Source: Endozoicomonas montiporae CL-33 (lineage in GTDB: Bacteria; Pseudomonadota; Gammaproteobacteria; Pseudomonadales; Endozoicomonadaceae). Taken from it: a stretch of 64,000 nt of DNA. The notes under the pieces are model-generated. The model was not told the DNA's origin, searched no databases, and was given only the letters and a program-made list of their open reading frames with translations. Made by a program: the position numbers and the translations under genes. The stretch lies in the NCBI RefSeq assembly GCF_001583435.1, contig NZ_CP013251.1, positions 4,663,215 to 4,727,214 of the forward strand, written 5' to 3'. Each line of letters begins with the position of its first letter. The first letter of the stretch is position 1. Positions 18,417 through 27,500 of this stretch are shown piece by piece.

Positions 18417-20204
18417 ATGATTAATATACATCAGCTGGGTTTATCATTATCACTTATCGGAGCCTGCTGCCAGGCTGCTGGAACAGAACCATTAACGGAC
18501 ACTCCAACTCCAGCAGACATTAGAGATTTGCTTTTATATTCCTATTCAAAAAAAGCAATCTTAAATGAAATAATAAATCAACCTGACTGGAGTCACTTGA
18601 TCCACCTTTCAAAACAATCAATTCTGGCCTATCCAGTCTCAGGAGGTTCTCGCCCTGACGAACCTGGCAGAACAGCTACCCCAAGCACCAGCGGAGAGAA
18701 CTTATCCCACCCACACCAAGTGGCTCCTGATGCGAACTGGGATGACTATTATGATGATGAAGAGGATGACGCGATAGGCAGTGGAGGGCCAATGAGTTTA
18801 ATTTCAGCAATGGCAGGTAGCATGTATGAAAGCATGATAGCAAATCCTGTAGGTGCCGACCTTAGTAGCGAAGAAAAAGATGCTGTTGAGTTTAATGCAA
18901 CCGTTAATTTATACATAGATTCCTCAATATACCCCTATTTTTTCGATCTGATACAGTTGGCTGGGCATGCTGCCGAAATCAGAGGCCGATTGAAGCCAGC
19001 GTTGATGGCGGATATAAACAGTCTGATAGAGAAAGTTCTGAAACAGGAAGGGAAAACTCTCGAAGAACTGACTAGCAACCATAAACTTTTCCAATGGATT
19101 CGATGGCTCAGAGCATCAAATATCATACATACGCTAAACAGGATCTACTGTGACATTCAGAACCAGCCTGACGGTATGAATTCTGCGCGGCTAATGGTAA
19201 CGTATTCAGACCTGAGAAGTATGATCCGATTCTATAATGCGCTAGCTGGTCTGAACTTGGATGATGTTGTTTTTTCAGATGTGGTTAGGAATTTTTTGTC
19301 GCAGATGGTAGAAGGCAACATTCCCTCCGAAGAGAGTGGTATTATACCCATCATGGAACAACCTTTAACCATTGTAGTAATCGCCATTGTTTATCAATCT
19401 TCTTTAATTGATGCCTTGATTAAGGGAAATCACATTATCTTTAATTTAAACTCATTTATAAATAATAGAGCGTTGTATAGAGAACGTTATTCAAGCTTAG
19501 TAGCCAGCCTTAGAAAAGTCATCGCAAATTTATTAGTTGTCGAAGAGGAAGATCAAAGTAAGAAAGATAGGAGAATTGAACGGTGTGCATTAGCTATTAT
19601 TCATATTCTGTTAAATGAAGCACCCCTTATGTCACAATTATCTTCTGGTTCATTAACATCAGTAGCTGAGCAACCTGCATCTGTCGAAGCAGCTAGTGAA
19701 ACCCTGTTTGCAATACTGAACAGTTTTGCAGTGCATTCTGAAGCACAATCTGTAGCAGTAATTATTGCCATGCTGAATATGCCTTATTTGATCGGTATAC
19801 TTAATCGGATAGTAGCGAGCAATCAACATCAAAACCTTCCACAGGTATTTAACTGGATATCTGAACGATACACGACCATTGTCAACAACACCAGCGACGA
19901 CTCGAGTCGGCTTATACTCGAAGGAGCTATTGAAGCACTTGCTCATCCACCCGAGGTTTTAGAATGCGATAATGGCCCACTAACCAGTTTGGTTAACGAG
20001 TGGTTAATCACAATTCAACCGGAATCCTTGTCAGATGCTGGTGACTTTGAAGTAACAGATATAGAGGAGCATACTGTTAAAGTCGATGCTAATGCTGTAA
20101 TTTCAGCATTGAAGAAATTACATCCCTCCATCGTCAAATGGACAAATAAAGATGCCTCAGAAATCAAGAAAAGAATGAGTACCCTATGGAAAAGAAGTTA
20201 TTAG
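18417..20204 (+). CDS. Large exported protein of unknown function, 595 residues
   Basis: I do not recognise the family. AGGATAGGGC precedes the ATG at 18417. The N-terminus looks like a signal peptide (LGLSLSLIGACCQAAG); two Cys at its end could make it a lipoprotein, but the lipobox is imperfect. A Pro/Ser/Gly and Asp-rich linker (about residues 78-125, with DDYYDDEEDD) leads into a long, mostly alpha-helical body to the end. Coding-strand composition is more AT-rich than in the housekeeping genes. It could be a secreted effector or surface protein; that is inference only. Confidence 0.65.
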   Translation: MINIHQLGLSLSLIGACCQAAGTEPLTDTPTPADIRDLLLYSYSKKAILNEIINQPDWSHLIHLSKQSILAYPVSGGSRPDEPGRTATPSTSGENLSHPHQVAPDANWDDYYDDEEDDAIGSGGPMSLISAMAGSMYESMIANPVGADLSSEEKDAVEFNATVNLYIDSSIYPYFFDLIQLAGHAAEIRGRLKPALMADINSLIEKVLKQEGKTLEELTSNHKLFQWIRWLRASNIIHTLNRIYCDIQNQPDGMNSARLMVTYSDLRSMIRFYNALAGLNLDDVVFSDVVRNFLSQMVEGNIPSEESGIIPIMEQPLTIVVIAIVYQSSLIDALIKGNHIIFNLNSFINNRALYRERYSSLVASLRKVIANLLVVEEEDQSKKDRRIERCALAIIHILLNEAPLMSQLSSGSLTSVAEQPASVEAASETLFAILNSFAVHSEAQSVAVIIAMLNMPYLIGILNRIVASNQHQNLPQVFNWISERYTTIVNNTSDDSSRLILEGAIEALAHPPEVLECDNGPLTSLVNEWLITIQPESLSDAGDFEVTDIEEHTVKVDANAVISALKKLHPSIVKWTNKDASEIKKRMSTLWKRSY

Positions 20205-20209
20205 GTTCG

Positions 20210-20404
20210 TTATAAGCCTGACTTTTCGGCTACAACGGATGCAATAAAATTACTAATGATTTCAGAGTGGTGTTCTATCCATTTATGATTCTCATCAAGA
20301 TCAATGTAGGGTATATATTTTGAGCAAACCGGCCATTGGCTGGTTTCATTGTTCCCATGTGCTATTGAAAAAAACAGGCAGGCTACCAACAAAGAGTACT
20401 TCAT
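20210..20404 (-). CDS. Very small exported protein of unknown function, 64 residues
   Basis: The frame from the ATG at 20404 encodes a signal peptide (MKYSLLVACLFFSIAHG) and a 47-residue mature part with one Cys. It converges on the 18417 gene with a five-base gap between stops. It has no match that I recognise, and a small size, so expression is uncertain; the clean signal peptide is the main argument for it. Confidence 0.4.
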   Translation of the reverse strand: MKYSLLVACLFFSIAHGNNETSQWPVCSKYIPYIDLDENHKWIEHHSEIISNFIASVVAEKSGL

Positions 20405-20459
20405 TACCTCAGGGTTGTTCCAAAGTTCCATATGAAAATGCGAGTATAGCTGTCAACCA

Positions 20460-21671
20460 TTAACCCAATAGTGGCAAAATGCTCAGAGAGACTCCAACCT
20501 GGGCAGCCACCACAACAGCACCAGTGATTGTGGCAATGGCCAGACCAACAATACCACCCGGTGCCTGGTAAGGCTCTTCCATATGCAGTCGGCGCACTTT
20601 CCAGACCATCAGAACGGGAAGAAATACGGCCAGCACAATCAAAGCTACCGCAGCATAACCAAGGGCAAGAATGAAACCATCAGGGTAGTAAATCGCCACC
20701 AGCATCGGAATCAGCAGTGTTAACAGAATGGTTCGCTCCCGACCGGCAAAGCCGCTGCGGCTGTTATGGGATAGTTCTGACAGATAATCAAACAACCCAA
20801 GCGCCACACCAAGAAACGATGTTGCCAGAGCAAACGCTGCAAACACACTGATCATCAGGCTGAAATACCCAACAGACGACACTTGACCAACGGTAGTCAT
20901 CAGACTGTTCACTGAATCTGGCTGGCTCGCCACCTCCAGAATAGTGGTATGTGATAGCGCCCCCACCGTCGATACACTCCAAAGAGCGTATAAAATAAAG
21001 GGCAGAACACTGCCTATCAGCAAAGCCTTGCTGAACTTGGCCGGACAACCCTCAACGTAGCGAACCACCGTGGGCACAACAACATGGTAACCAAACGAGG
21101 TATACAACACCGGCAGAGCTGCCAGCAACATGGGCGCCGGACCACTTTTAATCGCCAGATTTTCCAATTGTCCGTGTGGAAACAAAGACACCAGAATAAC
21201 CAGCATCAACAGCAACATGGAAACAAACATGACCCGGTTGCAAATATCCACCAGCGCCGTACCCACAAGAACCACAAACCCGACCAGACAGGTCACCACC
21301 ACTACGGATAGCCAGTAGGGCACCTTGAGGCCCGCCATCATTAAAATACTGTTGAGCTGAGAAGCACCACCGGCAATGTACGCAGCACACAGTGCATAAT
21401 AAAGAAACAGCATGGCAACAACCGCCACCGCCTGACCATTTCGCCCCAGCAACAACCCGACCACACCATGCAGGTTCTCAGCCTCCGGGCAAGCCCGACA
21501 GGCTTCAGCAATCAGCAAACCTCCGTAGGCAGCCAGCAGCCAGGTAAGGAACATCAGGGTCATTGCAGCCCACAGCCCGGTCAATGCAGAGATGATAGGC
21601 AGTGCCAGCATTCCGGCACCGATGGATGTGCCAGCAATAAGCAAAGCACTACCTAACGTTTGGCTCTTCAT
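20460..21671 (-). CDS. tyrP: Aromatic amino acid permease, TyrP/Mtr (HAAAP) family
   Basis: This 403-residue protein has eleven predicted membrane helices and starts with the hallmark LLIAGTSIGAGMLALPI of hydroxy/aromatic amino acid permeases (residues 10-26). Length and the C-terminal arrangement match tyrosine permease TyrP, which imports tyrosine with protons; tryptophan permeases of the same family cannot be excluded by eye. The gene is divergent from cca, with a 336-bp spacer between. Confidence 0.88.
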   Translation of the reverse strand: MKSQTLGSALLIAGTSIGAGMLALPIISALTGLWAAMTLMFLTWLLAAYGGLLIAEACRACPEAENLHGVVGLLLGRNGQAVAVVAMLFLYYALCAAYIAGGASQLNSILMMAGLKVPYWLSVVVVTCLVGFVVLVGTALVDICNRVMFVSMLLLMLVILVSLFPHGQLENLAIKSGPAPMLLAALPVLYTSFGYHVVVPTVVRYVEGCPAKFSKALLIGSVLPFILYALWSVSTVGALSHTTILEVASQPDSVNSLMTTVGQVSSVGYFSLMISVFAAFALATSFLGVALGLFDYLSELSHNSRSGFAGRERTILLTLLIPMLVAIYYPDGFILALGYAAVALIVLAVFLPVLMVWKVRRLHMEEPYQAPGGIVGLAIATITGAVVVAAQVGVSLSILPLLG

Positions 21672-22007
21672 TCTTATTAAGGGTTCGCATGACTGAAGTA
21701 ACTGATGTTACGCACCTTAAAGGAAGGAATCAGGGCTACAGAGCAATGACCTCGTTCGGAAATCTTGATGATTCGTAGAGGGTGCGTAACTCCAGTGAAG
21801 TAATAACCTTACAAAGTAGCAGCTGAATTGACTTAGAAACAAAGCAAATATAAGCCCACCTTGATAAAAAACCGAATAAGCCACCGTTCATCTGGCCAGT
21901 GATGGTTGAATATCTATTGCCTGACCCTCTTATCCCGTTACCATTAACCAATAACGTAATGAGGTGTGCAGTGGGCAACTCACACCTGAAAGCAGGATTT
22001 TTACTCT
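21672..22007. other. Divergent spacer between tyrP and cca with a long-range inverted repeat
   Basis: GTTACGCACC at 21709-21718 is repeated inverted as GGTGCGTAAC at 21780-21789, with further flanking matches (ACTG next to each). This could be the two ends of a small mobile element of about 115 bp. The spacer must also hold the promoters of both divergent genes; no confident -35/-10 pair was found. Confidence 0.4.
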
Positions 22008-23141
22008 ATGATGATTTATCTGGTAGGCGGCGCTGTCAGAGACAAACTGCTGGGGCTACCTGTAAAAGACCGGGACTGGGTGGTGGTCAACAGCACACCC
22101 GATGAAATGCTACAACGGGGCTTTCAGCCAGTTGGACAGGACTTTCCGGTTTTTCTGCATCCGGACACCAAAGAAGAATACGCACTGGCCAGAACCGAGC
22201 GAAAGTCAGGACACGGTTATGCGGGTTTTACCTTCCATACAGATCAGAACGTCACCCTGGAGCAGGACCTGATTCGCCGGGATTTGACCATTAACGCCAT
22301 GGCTGAATCCCCGGAAGGTGAGATTATCGACCCTTATCAGGGGCAGCAGGATTTAGAACAACGGTTACTCAGGCATGTTTCCCCGGCTTTTCAGGAAGAC
22401 CCTCTGAGAATTCTGCGTGTGGCACGTTTTGCCGCCCGCTTCGCCAATCTTGGGTTTACCATTGCCGACGATACCATGGCTCTGATGGCACATATGGTCA
22501 GCGAGGGAGAAGCCAGTTATCTTGTGCCGGAAAGAGTCTGGCAGGAAACCGCCCGTGCCCTGATGGAGCAACGCCCTGAAATCTATTTCCTGACTCTGAT
22601 GAGCTGCAATGCCCTGAATGCGGTTCTGCAAGAATGGCAACCCTTCCTGATGGGTTCTCCCCATTGTCTTGCAGCCTTGCAACGAGCCGCTGAGCACAAC
22701 GCTTCTGAAACAGTACGCTTTGCCTGCCTGTTTGCACCGAATTCACAAACAGAAGAAAACAGCCTTAAACGCTTCTTTAAACGCATGCGCTTCCCTTCCT
22801 CACACAGTGAACTGGCTTTGCTGGTCTACCAGCAGGCCGATAACGTGCCGGGCATTCTGGATAAACCCGATACTGAAGCCATTATGGGTCTGTTCGAAAC
22901 AACCGACGCTCTGCGCCGTCCAGACCGCTTTAGGGAGTTCATTGCCGCAGCAGGTTACATTGCACAGGCAAAAGGGCTGAATGCTCCCGCATCCAGCCAG
23001 AACAGATTGTTCGATCTTTTGAAGCAATGCCAGGCCATTAATGCCAGAGAGATTGTTGCACAGGGGATAAAAGGCAAAGCTGTTGGGGAAAAGCTCCGTA
23101 AGTTGCGTCTGGAAGCATTGGAGCAGGCATTAAGCCGCTAA
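22008..23141 (+). CDS. cca: CCA-adding tRNA nucleotidyltransferase lacking a recognisable HD domain
   Basis: This class II CCA enzyme builds or repairs the tRNA 3' CCA end. The head and neck match the enteric enzyme almost word for word: IYLVGGAVRDKLLGLPVKDR, DWVVV, EYALARTERKSG, RRDLTINAMA, and LLRHVSPAFQEDPLRILRVA. The protein is 376-377 residues (ATG at 22008 or 22011), against about 410 in E. coli. In the tail, the stretch where the enteric HD phosphohydrolase motif would be reads FACLFAPNSQT and has no HD pair. Nucleotide addition should be intact, but the 2',3'-cyclic phosphodiesterase activity is probably absent. Confidence 0.95.
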   Translation: MMIYLVGGAVRDKLLGLPVKDRDWVVVNSTPDEMLQRGFQPVGQDFPVFLHPDTKEEYALARTERKSGHGYAGFTFHTDQNVTLEQDLIRRDLTINAMAESPEGEIIDPYQGQQDLEQRLLRHVSPAFQEDPLRILRVARFAARFANLGFTIADDTMALMAHMVSEGEASYLVPERVWQETARALMEQRPEIYFLTLMSCNALNAVLQEWQPFLMGSPHCLAALQRAAEHNASETVRFACLFAPNSQTEENSLKRFFKRMRFPSSHSELALLVYQQADNVPGILDKPDTEAIMGLFETTDALRRPDRFREFIAAAGYIAQAKGLNAPASSQNRLFDLLKQCQAINAREIVAQGIKGKAVGEKLRKLRLEALEQALSR

Positions 23142-23152
23142 ATTCAAGCAAT

Positions 23153-23318
23153 TATACCAATTCCGCCTTCTAAATATGATCGTGAGCAAGCCATTCTGGG
23201 TCGCGGGACAAGGCGGAATGACGAGTAATAGCGAGCTATTGCGAGGAGTTCCAACGCAGCTCCCGTGATTCAGAATGGCTGTGCAATTCATGTTTAGAAA
23301 GGGGAATTGGTATTATTA
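23153..23318. mobile_element. MITE family 1, complete copy
   Basis: It begins ATTATACCAATTCCGCCTTC and ends AAAGGGGAATTGGTATTAT, with terminal inverted repeats of about 25 bases. The interior shares GAGCAAGCCATTC, ACGAGTAATAGC and ATTGCGAGGAGTTC with the copy at 8518. It lies 12 bases after the cca stop and has no coding capacity of its own. Confidence 0.8.
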
Positions 23319-23412
23319 CCCTGACAATTCAGTGTGTCATCACAGACATGAATGCGCTTGTGCATATCAACGGTCGTACCAATGGAAATATACCCATCGC
23401 CTTTGAAGATAA

Positions 23413-23474
23413 GGTGAGGGGGTGGAGGTGGGGGGAAGGGGTGGGGGGAAGGGGTGGGGGGAAGGGGTGGGTGG
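23413..23474 (+). repeat. G-rich tandem tract with three perfect 13-bp units
   Basis: The unit TGGGGGGAAGGGG occurs three times in perfect tandem (23429-23441, 23442-23454, 23455-23467), flanked by further G-runs. The plus strand carries many more than four runs of three or more G, so it meets the pattern for an intramolecular G-quadruplex. It lies in a non-coding stretch between the MITE and the IS1 element. Confidence 0.85.
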
Positions 23475-23547
23475 TTGCCTGTTGAGATTTTGGTGTTTGC
23501 CTTCACAATCACTTCAGGCGTATTTGCCTTGACTCTGGTCAAAATAT

Positions 23548-24402
23548 GGTAGTGGGCCAGAACTGTTATATCGCGTGAATATTGACCCCAAACTCAACTT
23601 TATTAATCAATAATCCAATAACAATATCGTGCATCTTTTCGAGCTTTGAAAAACAAATTGTCTTTCTGGCCAACCGTTTAATCCAAGTCCGAAAATTAAG
23701 GTTTTTACGCTCTATCTTCTGAGTGTTTGCTTTACCAATAATATGCATGTTTTCATCAAGGTGTCGCTCATAGGCTCCCCAATCATCGGTGTAAAATTTA
23801 TTAATACCAAATGGCTTCAGAAGTGTTTTGAGTTCTTTAAAAACTTCATCTTTCCGTTTTCCGAAAACATAAGCAAGCACGGTATTTGTAGCGTGATCAA
23901 CAGCATACCAAAGCCAGCGTTGGTTCGATTTATCATGAACATACGACCACTGCTCATCTAGCTCAGCCTCTTGGCAGACAAGCCCTACATGAATAATTGC
24001 ATCTGACTTGAGATCAATAGTTTGAATATTTGGGTTGACCTTTACCAGACCGCTTTCTTTTTTTTTAGAGTCTTTATTACTGTTGTCTTGCTTATTCCGA
24101 GTACTTTACTTGTATCCCTGATTCCGCTGCCATTTATTGCCATATCGATGATTTTTTCTTTAACGCCAGGCTCACAGGCCTTGTAGCGATATTCAAGCAT
24201 GAAGGTTTTGATTTCACATTTGTCATTACAGCAATAGTATCGTGGAACATCATGAGTGCTGTATCCGAAAGGCCGAACTTGGTTACTGCCACATGTTGTA
24301 CAGAGGACTTGCGTAAGGCACATTTTTAAACCGCATTTTTCAAAGTTGCCGAATGTCGTATTTTAGCAGACAGGGCTAGAATCACAGAACTGTGCCACTA
24401 CC
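23548..24402 (-). mobile_element. Complete IS1-family insertion sequence, 855 bp
   Basis: The left end reads GGTAGTGGGCCAGAACTGT and the right end, read inward, GGTAGTGGCACAGTTCTGT; these are imperfect terminal inverted repeats. The element is flanked on both sides by the same 8 bases CAAAATAT (23540-23547 and 24403-24410), a target duplication of the length expected for IS1. Both transposase frames are intact, so it may still be active. Confidence 0.9.
23566..24323 (-). CDS. insAB: IS1-family InsAB' transposase, made by -1 frameshifting
   Basis: Frame one (24323 to 24042) encodes InsA, with the zinc finger CTTCGSNQVRPFG...YYCCNDKC and helix-turn-helix NGSGIRDTSKVLGISKTTVI. Frame two continues to 23566 and encodes InsB' with the catalytic DDE residues: Asp in AELDEQWSYV, Asp in FYTDDWGAY and Glu in KIERKNLNFRT. 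The frames overlap at a run of nine A (minus strand, 24066-24058), and the second frame is -1 relative to the first, as in IS1, where ribosomes slip on an A-run. InsA alone normally represses transposition. Confidence 0.9.
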
Positions 24403-24590
24403 CAAAATATTTCTTGCTCAATATTCAATTCGATCTATATTCATTGTGCGCTAATGAGTGAACCCGAGCACTTAATATTCCCATCGTCCACACGGGATAT
24501 GCTCGACACGAACTTTACTGCTGCCTGCTGTCATAGCAAAGAAAGAACACGTAGCCAGTATTATTGACCAGGTTGCGTAGAGAGATTTCA

Positions 24591-27500
24591 ATGCATCTTT
24601 ACAGCTCATTCATAGCACTTACCCTTTTCCTGCTAGCTATGGTGGCTGTGCAGCTCTGCTATTCCTCAACCATCATTGACCGGCATCATACCGATGGGTA
24701 CAAGGTTCGGATTGAAATCAATGTTGATACAGACTCTCGGGATGTGAGTCTGTGGCAAGTGAGTCTGCTGCTCCCGAAAGATTTCAATGACAGAAGCAGC
24801 ATTCTTTGCTTTAAGGCACCCGTGGTGCCAGCGGATTCGGAGAGTATCGCAATATTGGTGTCGAACGACCTGAGCAACTATTGCTATCAGCTAGTGATCG
24901 TGAAAGGTGAACAAACACCAGCCACTCAACATGTCGTTGAAAATAGTACACTGGTTCACTTGAAATCCATGACGGAAGTGAGGCCGGATCCTGTTTTCTC
25001 ACCCTATGCCAGAGACAATGAACCCCGTGCTCCACCAATAACCTTCCTGGTCTACCCCGACAATGTGACTAACCACGGGCTGGAAGCCGGACAAACCCGA
25101 AATAACACACTGGCATTCACAGGAGGCAAACCCGCTGGTACCTCCGGCTTGTCCGGTGGCGAGGGTGGGGGTTCCTTCTACTCGCCTCCCCCACCACCCC
25201 GGGGAGGTGGTGGGGGACGGCCCTCGGGATTATTCGAAATAGACCTGATTATCCTGAAACCTGTCACCAAATGGCTGATGTCCATAAGCAAGGATTCTGT
25301 CTTGTTTGAGGAACAGCCTTCTCCGGCACTTCTCAGAATTACACGCGTTAATGCTGACGGATCTTCCAGCGAAGTCACCATACCCTTTGGCTGGTCTGGC
25401 TTCATCAACACTGAACAACTGACCGATGTTAATTTCTGGGATATTATCCTTCGGCATGCCACCAACTCTTGTCTGACTGGCGAAAACCTTCAGCGACAAC
25501 CTGCCTGTTTAAAACTATCTCTTGAGCGCACGATTCTGAAGACAAATCATGGTAGTGGCCGAAAGGCCGCCAATGGGAAGGGAGAACCATCCGGTAGCGC
25601 AGCAGATACACCAGATAATGGATCAAAGGGCGGAAATGTCTGCAATCAAACAGAGGAAAGAGGTGAACCTGAAGGTCAGGAGGGCGAACCACCGGGAAGG
25701 GGCAGCGGGGACGGAAATGATGGCAGCGGGGACGGAAATGATGGAAAGGACAACGACAACGAACAGGCAAGTCAACAAAATACGAAGACTCGGGACACCC
25801 AGCTACTGGCGAACCAACTTGTGGCCATCATTGAAAGCGACGAGCCCAACGCCGTTTCCAAGCTAAGGCACATACTGGACAGCCTAGACATGCTTTTGCG
25901 TTTGCAGGTACTGAACACTGCAGGCATGGATAGCAATGGTAATAATGTTACTCCCGTAAAGGCGATACTGCGCCTGCAACGCTCTGACGACGAGAATTCA
26001 TTGCGCAACGGGCTTATCCAGCAGCTGATAGAAGCAACGAGCAAGCAACCAGCGGTTTCGAGTGATCAGGATATTTCCGAACTCCAACAGATAACTCAAT
26101 CTGACCAATTGCTGCCCGAAGCTGTCAGACACAAACTATCAATTTCGCGTGAGATTGTTCTGGATATAATCCATAAGATAAACCAGCCCGGTCAGAAGCT
26201 GCCTTTAGGAGACTTTGAAAAACGTTGCTTTGCTGAATACTTCATTCAATTGCTCCTGTACAATTCAAGCCCAATTGAATCTATTCGTGAAAGGTTAGAG
26301 GAAATATCAAATTTAGCCATACGCCATAATATTCTGTTTAGTGCAACATCATTTACACTTCCCACCACCACTTTTGCAGATGCTTCTACAAAATTTCAAC
26401 CGCGACTGTCTTTTTTTGATGAATTACAAGAATTTTTAAATCAGCTGTCAGACCAGATGCAATTTTACCTTCCACTGGAGGAAGGGCCTGAAGCTAATAC
26501 CGCAGCTACAAGGCGGGCTGCCGAACACAAGGAAACGACAGAAACAGCGTCCACCGACAAACCCGACGAACCAGTTACCAGCAATGCTGATATCGAACGG
26601 GGAGCAACGGGATATACGACTGTGGATCCGCATCAACCCACCATAAAACAGATATGGCACAGTAGTCATTCCTCCAACAAAGAAAGTGATATTACCACGG
26701 ATAAGATTCAAAAAACGCTTAATACAATTCTTAATTGTATTGATGCAAAATTACGTGCTGACTATTTTTTCGAGTTATTCGTAGCTCTGAAAAATATACC
26801 CAATCTCCTCGACTTACGGCTTGGTAATCGCCCTAGCCTGAACCAGAAAATAGATGCACTGACCGATGAGAAATACCGTCAGAGCATCAAAGCTTCCTTT
26901 AGAATTGCTACTTCCAAAGAACTGGTTACTTCCAAAGAAGTTACTGAAAATAGCCAAGGAGCCTCTGTATCACCAAACTATGAACACCTTGAAATAGCAG
27001 TGCCTCACAATGGAAATAGATCCACCGGCTCCATCCATCCAGAAGCCATTAGGAAAGCCGTTAGGGATGCAGTTAGGGGATTACAGAACCATCATCCCCG
27101 CGAAGGTGGGAATCCACCACAAACAGTGGGTTCCCGCCTTCGCGGGGATGCGGCACAAGACAAACCCAGAGGATTATATCCAGATTTTGTACGTAGACAT
27201 TCGGTTTTTGCTTGCGACTCCTATTCCTATGATGAACACTCTTGTAACTCTACTCAAGCGTGGACTGATATCCAGATTAGTGATTTAAGTAGTCAATTGG
27301 ATGCAGTGAGACGTGAAAGCCAAAGCTTGGAACAAGGAATCACAAACCTGCGATTGCTAGCCAGAAATGACGGTCAGGACGTTGCAATTACAGCGTTATG
27401 GAATAAGTTGTGTTCAGTGAATTGTGAGAATCATCTCTTGGAGCAAGAGATCATAAGCCTGCCATTGAATCAAGCCATAGCTGGTGACCAGACTACAGAG

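Noticed and set aside
23400..23480. CRISPR array
   Set aside because: The 13-bp G-rich units are perfect tandem repeats with no spacers; no other repeat-spacer pattern occurs in the window.
23294..23542. 82-codon minus-strand Pro-rich frame
   Set aside because: It is made by the G-rich tandem tract and MITE end; no start signal or homologous-looking domain.
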